A stretch of DNA of 64,000 bases, from assembly GCF_000011205.1 (NCBI RefSeq), contig NC_003106.2, positions 2,533,938 through 2,597,937 on the forward strand, written 5' to 3'. The notes below the pieces were generated by a model. It was given only the letters and a program-made list of their open reading frames with translations. It was not told where the DNA came from and ran no database searches. Origin of the DNA: Sulfurisphaera tokodaii str. 7 (GTDB taxonomy: Archaea > Thermoproteota > Thermoprotei_A > Sulfolobales > Sulfolobaceae). The position numbers and the translations under genes are program-made. Every line of letters begins with the position of its first letter. Position 1 is the stretch's first letter. This document shows positions 37,951 through 46,838 of the stretch, one piece after another.

Positions 37951-39063
37951 ATGAAGGTTTCTATTTTACCAGCGTCAATACCTTATGTAGATAATCCTAT
38001 GCCAGAATGGGTTGATGAGTGGGGAGTACAATTATTTACAAAAGTTAATTTAGGTGATTATGCTGGCTATGGTGAGGTTCTAATAGCTGGTAGTGGCATT
38101 ATCTCAGCTTATATCGGTGTTTTTGAGGATCTAATTATTCCTTATTTAGAAAATGTAGAAGTTGTCTCAATAAATGAGGTAGTTGAAAAGTTAGAGAAAA
38201 TGTTATACTCTGCTGGTCTATGTAGTATAACTTTAGGTTCTATTAGTGGGGTTGAAACTGCATTATGGCATGTTTTTTCAAAGATGAGGAATATGAAAAT
38301 TTATGAGTTCTTTGGAGGCAAGGTAAGGGATCGCGTCCCGGTTTATGCTAGTTTTCCACGATATAAGAGCGTTGATGATATAGTAAGTGCAGTTAAGGTT
38401 GCAATTAATAGAGGCTTTACCCTTGTGAAGCTACATCAACAACCTCAGATGATTGAGGATGCTTTGAAGAAAATTAGGGAGATTTTTGGTTTTGAAATTA
38501 AGATAGCTATTGATTTTAATTCTGCTTTTGATTACTCATCAGCATTATCATTTTTGAATAAGATCCACCGTTATGAGATTGAATGGTATGAGGAACCGAT
38601 TTATCCTCCAAACGATTACGATAATTTAAAGCGTTTAGCAGAAAAATTCCCAATATCTGCTGGGGAGAATGAATATACTATTAATAGCTTTAGGAAGTTG
38701 ATTGAAAGTGGAATTGAATATGTGCAACCGGATATTTCTAAGATTGGTGGTTACTTGAAAATGATTAAAGTTATTGATTTAGCCGAGAGTTACGGAGTAA
38801 AAGTCATGCCACATTTAAGGCCTCAGAGATCTGGAATAGCACTATTTCACACTCTACAACTTGCGTTAGCGAAAAGGAATATAGTTCAAGTTGAGTTCCC
38901 ATTAGCTCAAATTCCTTCAGAACTGTTTAACGCTGAGTTCAATATAAACAATGGTTTAGTAAAGGTTCCAGAAGATGTTTCATTAAATGAGGAAATACTA
39001 CGCGAAAAATATAATTTCACTAGAAAACTAAGGATTTTGAAATTTGCTGATTTGGCAACATAA
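37951..39063 (+). CDS. Enolase-superfamily sugar-acid dehydratase (mandelate racemase subgroup)
   Basis: A 370-residue enzyme. The catalytic Lys is in LVKLH, metal ligands lie in AIDFN (Asp), WYEEPI (Glu) and AGENE (Glu), and HLRPQ carries the His expected for acid-sugar dehydratases. ATG 37951 is 3 bp after the stop of the UxaA large subunit, so it is in the same operon. A second dehydratase next to UxaA suggests two different acids enter the pathway, or that the two act on successive substrates. Confidence 0.85.
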   Translation: MKVSILPASIPYVDNPMPEWVDEWGVQLFTKVNLGDYAGYGEVLIAGSGIISAYIGVFEDLIIPYLENVEVVSINEVVEKLEKMLYSAGLCSITLGSISGVETALWHVFSKMRNMKIYEFFGGKVRDRVPVYASFPRYKSVDDIVSAVKVAINRGFTLVKLHQQPQMIEDALKKIREIFGFEIKIAIDFNSAFDYSSALSFLNKIHRYEIEWYEEPIYPPNDYDNLKRLAEKFPISAGENEYTINSFRKLIESGIEYVQPDISKIGGYLKMIKVIDLAESYGVKVMPHLRPQRSGIALFHTLQLALAKRNIVQVEFPLAQIPSELFNAEFNINNGLVKVPEDVSLNEEILREKYNFTRKLRILKFADLAT

Positions 39064-39095
39064 TCTTAAATACTTTTTTTTCCTAGTTAATTATT

Positions 39096-39737
39096 GTGTC
39101 TTTATCACAATTGGCATATGAAAAGATCTTGAATTTAATTATAAACGGCAAGTATAAACCAGGGAATTTGCTTAAGGAAGATGAATTGGCAAACACTCTT
39201 AATATTAGTAGGACACCTGTTAGAGAAGCTTTAGCTAGATTAGAGAGGGATGGTATTATAATAAAATCTGGGAAGTCGTATTCTGTTATTCCTTTATCAG
39301 CAGAAGATATAATTCAAATTTATGAAATTAGGATTCCTTTAGAGGCTGAAGCAAGTAAGTTAGCTTCTATTAGGGGTACTGAGGAGGAGTTAAAGAAAAT
39401 GTTAGACATTATAGAAGAGATAAAAAGAGTTAAGGAGGATGCAGAACCTTTGACTTTAGCTGAACTCAATGGAAAACTTCATAGAACTATAAGTGAAGCT
39501 TCCCATAATAAATTTCTGGCTGATATATTAGAGAATATAAGATTAAAATTAAAGATAGTTAGGGTAACACTTTTTACTAGTTTTCAGAGGAGAGAAGAAG
39601 AATTAAGAGAACACAGTGAAATTGTTACGGCTATTATAGAGAGGAATCCAGATAAAGCTTATCAACTTATGAAGGAACATGAACTAAATGTTCTAGAATA
39701 TGTAAAAAAGAATATTTTACCAATACTCTTTAGATGA
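39096..39737 (+). CDS. GntR-family regulator with FCD domain (FadR/UxuR type)
   Basis: A 213-residue repressor: N-terminal winged helix (LKEDELANTLNISRTPVREALARLERDGII, spanning 24-53) and a C-terminal FCD domain with the metal-type ligands Asn/His in LNGKLHRTI, His in REHSEI and His in KEHELNV. FCD members are rare in archaea and common in bacterial hexuronate control. GTG 39096 starts 32 bp after the dehydratase, behind a possible TATA element (CTTAAATA). It probably binds the GTATAC sites of this cluster and responds to the sugar acid. Confidence 0.85.
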   Translation: MSLSQLAYEKILNLIINGKYKPGNLLKEDELANTLNISRTPVREALARLERDGIIIKSGKSYSVIPLSAEDIIQIYEIRIPLEAEASKLASIRGTEEELKKMLDIIEEIKRVKEDAEPLTLAELNGKLHRTISEASHNKFLADILENIRLKLKIVRVTLFTSFQRREEELREHSEIVTAIIERNPDKAYQLMKEHELNVLEYVKKNILPILFR

Positions 39738-39766
39738 GTTACTTTAACCGTCTCGGTAGAATATAT

Positions 39767-39786
39767 CTTACTGTATACATTAATCT
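39767..39786. promoter_or_regulatory. Candidate GTATAC operator after the regulator gene
   Basis: CTTACTGTATACATTAATCT, 30 bp after the gntR stop. In reverse complement it matches the operator at 36434 almost base for base over 17 positions. No gene starts here, so it may be an auxiliary site or mark a gene lost from this spot. Confidence 0.45.
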
Positions 39787-40013
39787 CTTCCTTTTAAAAT
39801 CTCCTCTAACTTGTTTTCTACTTATTAACATTTTAGTCTACAATTAGAATGTAAATGATAATTTTGTTAATTAATAAATCTTATAAAATAATTTCTGATT
39901 CCAATCTATTTCAAGATTTATAATTAAGGAGAAGTAAGAATTAGCCTATTTCCAGAATTTTATAATATATTAAGCTTAGGAGTATAAGTTTAAACAAAAA
40001 AGAATTTTAGGGT

Positions 40014-41552
40014 TTAACTATAGTTTAAGTAGAACACACCAGTAGGTATTATGTAGTATTGCCCATTAATATCGTATAGGGCACTATAATTTGAATAATA
40101 TACATTAAGTGGTGTAGCAAGCTCATTTCTTACACTCAATATTAACGCTGAGCCTGAAAGTTGACTACTAGAAATACTAACCCCAATATTTACCATACCT
40201 AATTCTGCAATCAATGCTGGTGAGGCCTCTGGCATTACAAGAGCAGCTAAAGCACCAACATTAAGCCCAACCTGAAACTCCGAATTAACACCATGAATAT
40301 ACATGCTTCCATATGAAAAAATCTGATTACCGCTTGATGAGCCAATATATGTTAGGTTATTAAAGTAAACTGGAGCTATACAACCTCCACCACCACCCGG
40401 ACTATAGAAAACGAAAGGCTTAATAGTTGAGAAACTATTCCTAGGTAACTTATTATAAGAAGTATTAGGAATATATGAATTGTAATAGTATATTTTTGGT
40501 GCTACTGCATTCCCATTCTCTACTGACACAATTTCTGTTAATATTACTTGTAGAAAGTGATAAACTTGATAAATACTATCATGAGGTATATAATAAATCT
40601 CAGTCCAATTAACCCATGCAACTTGACCTAAAACATACAACTGACCAACATCATATGGGGACGGAGTACCTATTTCTGTGGTATTATATGCTTCAACTAT
40701 ACTGTTACTATCGCATACTGTTAATGATGGACCGGGAATGGTAACTCTTAATGGTAATTGGCCTAGTAGAGGTTGGGAAATATAAAATCCAACATTAACA
40801 GAATAACCTTGTTGGTTAGAAACAATCACTCCTAGTGTAGATTCATAGTAGTTTAGGTTGTTTTGTGGTCCTATTATTGTTGCTATTGCTATTGGTCCTA
40901 CTGATTTGTTGTTTGGGTACCATGCTATGATGTTTGGTATGTATTCTGTTATTATGTAATCTCCGTTTGTTTTGGATGTTATTGTTGTGGTTGTTGTTTG
41001 TTGTGGTTGTATTGTTTGTTGTTTTTTATTGGTGTTTTTTATTGTTTTTATTTTGTTTTTTATTGGTGTTTTGAATTTTATTATTATGTTTTTTCCTCCT
41101 TGTCCTTTGGTTATTTGTGTTGTGTTTAGTGGTGTTGCGTATGTTTGTGTTAGTGTTGTTATTGTTTTTTGGTTTATTATGCTGTATGTTGCTAGGATTA
41201 GGATTGATGGGTAGATTTTTGTTTTTTCTTTTTTATTGAATTTTATCCATTGTTTTGCCCATTTATCTAGTTTTTTTACTGGGAATTGGTAGTATTGTTT
41301 GTTGGAGGCGTTGTATATTTTTTGGAATATTGTTCCTTTTCGTGTGGGGTAGAATGCGAAGACTGATATTGAGGCATTGGTTATTAGTTTGTGGTGGGAG
41401 TATAAGAAGATTTTTATAGTATTTGCTGTTGTTAATGCTTGCTGAATCGTAATATTTAACTGTGGATAATATAGTCCAAATAAGACTATTAATAATAAGA
41501 TAATTGGAATAAAATAGTAATAAAATCTCCTCATAATAAGAAATATTTTCAA
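40014..41552 (-). CDS. Secreted or membrane-anchored protein with a strand-skewed middle segment
   Basis: A 512-residue protein of unknown function. N-terminal hydrophobic helix (RRFYYYFIPIILLLIVLFGLYY) as signal or anchor; then a polar region rich in Lys, Asn, Thr and Gln (45-235); then a beta-rich, Tyr/Gly/Pro/Ser-rich C-terminal region of 270 residues that ends in hydrophobic stretches. Codons 45-235 end almost only in A or C, while the rest uses ordinary codons. The likely location is the cell surface. The start could be ATG 41552 or the in-frame ATG at 41534. Confidence 0.6.
   Translation of the reverse strand: MKIFLIMRRFYYYFIPIILLLIVLFGLYYPQLNITIQQALTTANTIKIFLYSHHKLITNASISVFAFYPTRKGTIFQKIYNASNKQYYQFPVKKLDKWAKQWIKFNKKEKTKIYPSILILATYSIINQKTITTLTQTYATPLNTTQITKGQGGKNIIIKFKTPIKNKIKTIKNTNKKQQTIQPQQTTTTTITSKTNGDYIITEYIPNIIAWYPNNKSVGPIAIATIIGPQNNLNYYESTLGVIVSNQQGYSVNVGFYISQPLLGQLPLRVTIPGPSLTVCDSNSIVEAYNTTEIGTPSPYDVGQLYVLGQVAWVNWTEIYYIPHDSIYQVYHFLQVILTEIVSVENGNAVAPKIYYYNSYIPNTSYNKLPRNSFSTIKPFVFYSPGGGGGCIAPVYFNNLTYIGSSSGNQIFSYGSMYIHGVNSEFQVGLNVGALAALVMPEASPALIAELGMVNIGVSISSSQLSGSALILSVRNELATPLNVYYSNYSALYDINGQYYIIPTGVFYLNYS
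40850..41420. other. Segment with extreme T+G (plus strand) composition
   Basis: In 40981-41040 the plus strand has 40 T, 17 G, 3 A and no C by my count. The skew holds from about 40850 to 41420 and ends abruptly on both sides within one gene, so it is not explained by general AT-richness. Confidence 0.75.
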
Positions 41553-42219
41553 AACATATTAAAAAGTTTTTTCACAAATTCTCCATGTAAGGAATCATAA
41601 AATTAAATGTTTTTAAAAGACTACATAACATATGATAAAATTTCATATTAACCTATTCAACTCTTATTTTATATATCTTAAGTTAAGGACTAAGTAATTA
41701 CTCATCTGTTCATAAGATAACTAAATTATCCATAAATGTCTTTTTAGGGTTTCCATTTAAAATTAAATATTATTATACTACTTATGGAAATTAGATTGTT
41801 TGCCGTTGCTTGTTAGAGTTATAGTCAAAAAATTTATTATTTCAACCTTTAAATCTAGCTTATCCTTGGAGATTCCAGAGTCTTACAATATGTCACATAT
41901 AAATATGTTATATTTTTTATATTTTTGTCAGAATATAAATTATATAGTCTACCTAATGTTTCATATAAAGAGGATTAAGCTCATTATGTTCTATAATGTA
42001 TAATTTTCCTATAAATAAAACGCCAATATTTCCTCCTATAGCCAATTTTTCATGGTTTACACTTTGTCAAACTTCAAAGGTAAAGATCCCCTACTTAATG
42101 TACACAAAAATCTTTATATGATTTTCAAGACATTGTTGTCTTATAAACTATGATTAAACATAAATCATATATATCATGCATCAAATTTAAACTTAATGAA
42201 AGAAAAATTTATATTAAAA
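41553..42219. other. Long intergenic stretch, no gene seen
   Basis: 667 bp of very AT-rich DNA between the surface-protein gene and the sulfur cluster. A 67-codon frame at 41800-42003 has no family or start context and I regard it as chance. No RNA or repeat was recognised. Confidence 0.5.
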
Positions 42220-42471
42220 TTATATACATTCTTTTATAACTTCTATTTTCAAGAAAGTATCTTCTTTACCCTTTTCAATAATTTTTAATGGCATGTCATT
42301 GATTTGGATAATGTATCTTAAACTTAAAAGCCAATCATAATCGTTTAATAGAACTTCCACACTTTCATCACATTCTTTTATTTTTTTAATAACATCTAAT
42401 ATTATACTTAAAGGACTTCTTGATCCGCAAGATTCTGTTCTGTCTAACTTAACCTTATCTATTATTTTCAT
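42220..42471 (-). CDS. TusA/SirA-like sulfur-carrier protein (probable)
   Basis: An 83-residue protein with a TusA-like layout: a short strand, then Cys15 at the start of a helix (ESCGSRSPLSIILDVIKKI), a second half alternating strand-helix-strand and ending in a basic strand. The usual CPxP motif is replaced by CGSRSP, so the call is by pattern and position. Its start overlaps the rhodanese stop by 4 bp (ATGA). In such pairs the rhodanese takes sulfur from thiosulfate and the small protein carries it as a persulfide. Confidence 0.5.
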   Translation of the reverse strand: MKIIDKVKLDRTESCGSRSPLSIILDVIKKIKECDESVEVLLNDYDWLLSLRYIIQINDMPLKIIEKGKEDTFLKIEVIKECI

Positions 42472-43349
42472 GGTTCATTTCCTTTTTTGACTGGCGCTCC
42501 TACTATGTTTCCCCACTCAGCCCATGAGCCGTCGTATACTCTTACTGCAGGATAGCCTAATAAGTATTTCAAAACAAACCATGTATGAGCAGCCCTCTCT
42601 CCTATTCTACAATACGTTATTATCTCCTTATCTTGTGATATTCCAGAACTCTCTACTAATCTCCTCAATTCTTCTATTGGTTTAAATTCCCCTGTTTCTG
42701 GGTTAACTGCTTGTGACCATGGAAAACTAATTGCTCCAGGGATATGACCACCAACTTGTGTTTGTTCATCAGCATATTCAGGGGGAGCTCTAATCTCTCC
42801 AGTATACTCCTTAGGTGACCTCACATCAACTAATATTGTGGTTTTTCCAACTTCACCTTTAGTTACTCTTTGAAGTACTTCCCAGAAGAAGGCTCTATGA
42901 CTTCCCCAATCTACTTTTTTAACCTTATATGACCCTTTAGGATATTGAGGCTCTTTAGGTCCTTGTTCTGTAGGTAAGTTTTCTTTAGCCCATTTAGTTC
43001 TCCCACCATTTAATATTCTCACATCTTCATGTCCATAAGCTTTGAACAGCCAGAATGTATATACTGCAAACCAATTATTGTAATCTCCGTAGAGTACAAC
43101 TGTAGTATTATTACTTATCCCTTTAGATTCCATTAACTTTTCAAAATCACTAGGTTCTATGAAGTCCCTTATTACCGGATGTCTTAAATCTTCTCTCCAT
43201 CTTATTAGTACTGCTCCTTGAATATGCCATACGTTGTATGCAGTGTTGGGGTCGTAATCCACTTCCACAATCCTAACATTAGGATCCTTTAAATGCTCTA
43301 ACAGCCATTTAGTATCAACTACAACTTGTTGTTGTATTGTTTGTGACAT
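42468..43349 (-). CDS. Thiosulfate/3-mercaptopyruvate sulfurtransferase (two rhodanese domains)
   Basis: A 293-residue tandem rhodanese: inactive N-terminal domain (about 10-130) and active C-terminal domain with Cys247 in TYCRIGERAA. The loop CRIGERA matches thiosulfate sulfurtransferases (CRxGxRx) more than mercaptopyruvate ones. No signal peptide. It is followed by the coupled TusA-like gene and lies beside the sulfate assimilation genes on the same strand, but 100 bp apart from them, so it has its own promoter. Confidence 0.88.
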   Translation of the reverse strand: MSQTIQQQVVVDTKWLLEHLKDPNVRIVEVDYDPNTAYNVWHIQGAVLIRWREDLRHPVIRDFIEPSDFEKLMESKGISNNTTVVLYGDYNNWFAVYTFWLFKAYGHEDVRILNGGRTKWAKENLPTEQGPKEPQYPKGSYKVKKVDWGSHRAFFWEVLQRVTKGEVGKTTILVDVRSPKEYTGEIRAPPEYADEQTQVGGHIPGAISFPWSQAVNPETGEFKPIEELRRLVESSGISQDKEIITYCRIGERAAHTWFVLKYLLGYPAVRVYDGSWAEWGNIVGAPVKKGNEP

Positions 43350-43451
43350 TTTTGATCACTAAATATACATTGGTTTCAACATTTAAATATCCACATGAAT
43401 TGTGCAATTTTAGTTTTTAACGAATAGATTGAAAATAAACGTAATAATGTT

Positions 43452-44141
43452 TTAAGATAATTTCCACAAGAAATTTCTGAGTTTTACTACATCTCCTATG
43501 ACTAACATAGAGGGGGAGGATAGTTTAAGTTCTGACAATTCCTTAAGCTTAACTAAGGAAACTCGTTGATCAATATAAGTACCTCTTTCTATTACAGCCA
43601 CTTTCTCTGATGGGTTTCTTTTGGCTATTAAGCCTTTAGAAATTTCCTCTAATCTCTTACCTGGCATTAATATTACTAAAGTTCCCTTCTCTGGAATTTT
43701 CTGAAAATCGAAAAGCTTACCTCCATCAGTTATACCACTAACAATAGTTATCATATCGGAGATTTTCGGGAAAGTTAAAGGTATTCCAGCATAAGCCGGG
43801 ACTGAATTAACTGATGAAACACCGGGTATTACTTCACATTCTATTCCCTCTTCCTTTAACGTAAGACAGATCTTTCCTCCCCTTCCAAAAACGTAAGGAT
43901 CGCCGTTCTTTAATCTTACTACCAGCTTACCCTCTAAGGAATGTTTTCTTAGTACATCAATTTCCTCATCATCATTGTTAAGGTAAATTATTTTACAAGA
44001 AGGTTTTGCGTAAGACAATATCTCTTTAAGTGTTAAATGGTCGTAAACTATGACATCAGCTGTTTGAATATATTTAATTCCCTTTAAGGTTATTAATTCT
44101 GGATCTCCAGGACCTACACCAACTAATACTACCTTACCCTT
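43452..44141 (-). CDS. cobA: Uroporphyrin-III C-methyltransferase, no canonical start codon
   Basis: Makes precorrin-2 for siroheme, the cofactor of the sulfite reductase next door. The conserved N-terminus KGKVVLVGVGPGDPELITLKG is encoded from 44141, and the rest matches SUMT: VRLKNGDPYVFGRGG, EVIPGVSSVNSVPAYAGIPLT and the late MLVIGDVV. Between the in-frame stop at 44153-44151 and TTG 44018 there is no ATG, GTG or TTG. TTG 44018 would delete the S-adenosylmethionine-binding GPGDP, so it is not the real start. The coding frame is +1 relative to the preceding sulfite reductase, whose last codons are CAA GGG TAA. Confidence 0.75.
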   Translation of the reverse strand, partial: KGKVVLVGVGPGDPELITLKGIKYIQTADVIVYDHLTLKEILSYAKPSCKIIYLNNDDEEIDVLRKHSLEGKLVVRLKNGDPYVFGRGGKICLTLKEEGIECEVIPGVSSVNSVPAYAGIPLTFPKISDMITIVSGITDGGKLFDFQKIPEKGTLVILMPGKRLEEISKGLIAKRNPSEKVAVIERGTYIDQRVSLVKLKELSELKLSSPSMLVIGDVVKLRNFLWKLS

Positions 44142-46020
44142 GTTTAAATTTTATCACCTCATTTATTCTCTGCTTTAATAATTCGTGGTATTCCCTATAT
44201 CCCTCTATTTTTGTATCAAATTTGTGTGGTTTCATTAAATCTCTAGTCTTCTCATGACTTTTCAAATATTCAATTATCTTCTTATTGCCTAATTTTCTAA
44301 ACACTTCTCCTGCATCTTTTCCTAAGTCCTTATTCTTTTCATAAAGCTGTAGTAATGCCTCAGTAACATCAGCTAATCTTTTAGAAGGTACTTGATATAA
44401 ATAAATTACGTTCTCCTCCCAATCTATTAAGGGTTCTCCTATATGGTCGTTAGAGCCTCCTATCTTTAACATATAAAGCTCATAACCACTACCTACCCAG
44501 CTTATGGGATGAGTAGCTGGCCTGGAGCATTGTGCCACACAACCAGAAATACCTACAGACGCTGAAACGTTAGAAAAACCTCTCCTCTCTAACTCATCGA
44601 TAAGTGATGGAAGGAATCTTTCAGAGTCAGTAAACGATAACTTACAAGTAGGAAATCCTACACAAGCTATAGAATTAATTCTCAATTTAGAATATGCCTT
44701 TCCATCTCTGATTCCGTAACCGAATTCCTTAAATATCTTTTCAAATTCCTCTCTTTGATCTATTTGAGTAATTATTAAATGCTGATTAGGAGTTATAAAC
44801 AGTTTTACATCGTAATAATTATCTACAATATATCTTATCATACTCTTTACCTTACCGTTCTTTCCATCAATAACTCTTCCATTTTCAATGAAAATTCCGT
44901 AACCCCATTTATCTCCTAATTTAATCCACCCTAGATGTAATTCTTTGAAACTAAGATCAATATCCTTAATTTCTCCTAATTCTATGCCAGAGTACTCCTT
45001 TACTTTCTCCCTTATCCATTCTACTCCCATTTTATATACTAAATATTTCAACCTAGCCCAATGACGATTCTTTCTATCACCCCATTCTTGTTGTATCCTA
45101 ACTATAGCATCTAAAACTCTTACTAATTCTTCTTCACTAACAGTCCCTATAGGTAATGCTAAAGCTGAGAAAGTAGGATATGAATTATTTTCTCCCATTG
45201 AGCCGCCAACGTATATTTGATAACCTTCTATTTTACCTTCTTCTATTACTGGAACTATACCTATATCATTAGCCCTAACCTCTACGCAATTATCAATAAC
45301 GTAGCTACCATTAATTTTAATAATTCCTGCAATTGCAATCTTGAATTTTCTAGGTAATAAATTATCTGAATACTGAAAGGACTCCCTATTTTCCAGTTCA
45401 CTTGAAATATTCGGATCTAGCTCGAATACTTGAATATAAAGTTTTGATGGTAGTCTAAAATACTCAGCTATTTTCTTGGCAAGCCTATTTATATCAAAAC
45501 CGTAATATGATGATATAGGGCAAGATATCGTATTTCTTACATTATCTCCACACCCATTTAACGTATAGAATTTGGATTGAACTATATCTCTTATTGCATT
45601 AACCAGATCCTTCTTTTTAACATTATGGAATTGAACATCTTGTCTAGTAGTCAACTTTAATGAGGGTTGTGGATAACCAGTATATGCATTTGAAACAGTA
45701 TACTTATTTGCAACTTCATCGAGTATTCTCCACTGATCAGAACTTATAGGACCTCCTCCGGGAATTGCTACCCTAATCATGTAAATCCAATCCTTAACCC
45801 TATCAAACTTCATCTTATCTCTATTAAATTCTAAGTAGATACCAAAACTTTTAACTATCTGTGATATTTCTTTTTCTATGTCGTCTTTTGTTAAATCGCT
45901 AAGCGAGTTATAAATTCCTAAGGAATCTTGTGTTAAACCTTTAGTCATCAGTTTTATCTTTTCCTCTTCACTATACTCTTCAGGCTTCGTTTTAAAGTTG
46001 GGATTTATTGGTATGATCAC
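44134..46020 (-). CDS. cysI: Sulfite reductase hemoprotein
   Basis: A 628-residue siroheme/4Fe-4S protein that reduces sulfite to sulfide. Cluster and heme ligands: Cys-x5-Cys in ACVGFPTCK and Cys-x3-Cys in GCVAQCSRP, with two ferredoxin-like halves, the Arg/Lys-rich sulfite pocket in LTTRQDVQFHNV, and NTISCP. Nitrite reductase of the same family is possible, but the neighbours cysH and sat favour sulfite. It overlaps cysH by 4 bp and is followed by the siroheme methyltransferase. Confidence 0.9.
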   Translation of the reverse strand: MIIPINPNFKTKPEEYSEEEKIKLMTKGLTQDSLGIYNSLSDLTKDDIEKEISQIVKSFGIYLEFNRDKMKFDRVKDWIYMIRVAIPGGGPISSDQWRILDEVANKYTVSNAYTGYPQPSLKLTTRQDVQFHNVKKKDLVNAIRDIVQSKFYTLNGCGDNVRNTISCPISSYYGFDINRLAKKIAEYFRLPSKLYIQVFELDPNISSELENRESFQYSDNLLPRKFKIAIAGIIKINGSYVIDNCVEVRANDIGIVPVIEEGKIEGYQIYVGGSMGENNSYPTFSALALPIGTVSEEELVRVLDAIVRIQQEWGDRKNRHWARLKYLVYKMGVEWIREKVKEYSGIELGEIKDIDLSFKELHLGWIKLGDKWGYGIFIENGRVIDGKNGKVKSMIRYIVDNYYDVKLFITPNQHLIITQIDQREEFEKIFKEFGYGIRDGKAYSKLRINSIACVGFPTCKLSFTDSERFLPSLIDELERRGFSNVSASVGISGCVAQCSRPATHPISWVGSGYELYMLKIGGSNDHIGEPLIDWEENVIYLYQVPSKRLADVTEALLQLYEKNKDLGKDAGEVFRKLGNKKIIEYLKSHEKTRDLMKPHKFDTKIEGYREYHELLKQRINEVIKFKQG

Positions 46021-46736
46021 TTCACCTCCCTATAATGTAATCCACATTCTTTATCTCCACTTTGTTCCCACCACCATCTACCTGCCCTAGGGTGTTCCCA
46101 AGGCTTTACAGGTCTCGTACATGGTACACAGCCAATGCTCTTATAGCCCTTATCGTAAAGCTTATTGTAAGGAACGTTATTCTTCTTTATATAATCCCAT
46201 ACTTGTTCATAAACCCAATCTGCTAAAGGATTTAGTTTTACTATTCCTCCATTAATCTCATCAATTTCAATTTTCCTTATTTTGCTTCTAGTGAAATTTT
46301 GTTCCCTTCTAAGCCCTGTTATCCATGCATCCATCCCCTCTAAAGCTCTCTTTAAAGGCCTTACTTTCCTAATTTCACAGCATAATTTTCTAAGCTCGAT
46401 ACTTTTATAAAATAGATTTATTCCATATTTTTTGACCATTTCCTCTACCTCTTTATAATCTGGGAAGTATATCGATAAATCTACGTCGTATTTACTTGTA
46501 ATCTGTTCTATCAAATCGTAAGTTTCTTGATGTAATCTCCCAGTATCTATTATGAAAACCTTTGGTCTTTTCACTATTTTACTAAGCATGTCTAATATTA
46601 CTAAATCTTCTGCTTGAAGACTGCACGCTAATGTTATTTTAGGGTGGAACTTTTCTATACCCCATTTTAAGATTTCTATTGGCTCTTTCTCTTCGAAGTA
46701 ACTGTTGAGTTTTTCAAGTTCTTCTCTGCTTATCAT
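46017..46736 (-). CDS. cysH: Adenylyl-sulfate (APS/PAPS) reductase
   Basis: A 239-residue reductase of the CysH family. LACSLQAEDLV near residue 38 is the PP-loop, LRKLCCEIRKVRPL and IGCVPCTRPV give the CC...CxxC ligand set of a 4Fe-4S cluster, and ECGLH near the end holds the catalytic Cys. The cluster ligands point to APS rather than PAPS as substrate, which agrees with sat nearby and no APS kinase in sight. First gene of the cysH-cysI-cobA operon, divergent from sat with about 100 bp between. Confidence 0.88.
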   Translation of the reverse strand: MISREELEKLNSYFEEKEPIEILKWGIEKFHPKITLACSLQAEDLVILDMLSKIVKRPKVFIIDTGRLHQETYDLIEQITSKYDVDLSIYFPDYKEVEEMVKKYGINLFYKSIELRKLCCEIRKVRPLKRALEGMDAWITGLRREQNFTRSKIRKIEIDEINGGIVKLNPLADWVYEQVWDYIKKNNVPYNKLYDKGYKSIGCVPCTRPVKPWEHPRAGRWWWEQSGDKECGLHYREVK

Positions 46737-46838
46737 CTAAATACTTGTATTTGGATTAATAATTTGAGCTTTTCGATATGTGCAAAATTTGCACAAATAG
46801 CTAAATTTAAAAATCAGCTAAGAAAATAACTTTTGCAA

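Noticed and set aside
40860-41420. T/G-rich plus strand read as a possible G-quadruplex or other structured DNA
   Set aside because: G runs are mostly single or double; composition is explained by the minus-strand gene, which has a continuous frame.
41800-42003. A 67-codon frame on the plus strand starting with TTG
   Set aside because: No family resemblance, no ribosome-binding site or coupling, and composition like the surrounding intergenic DNA.
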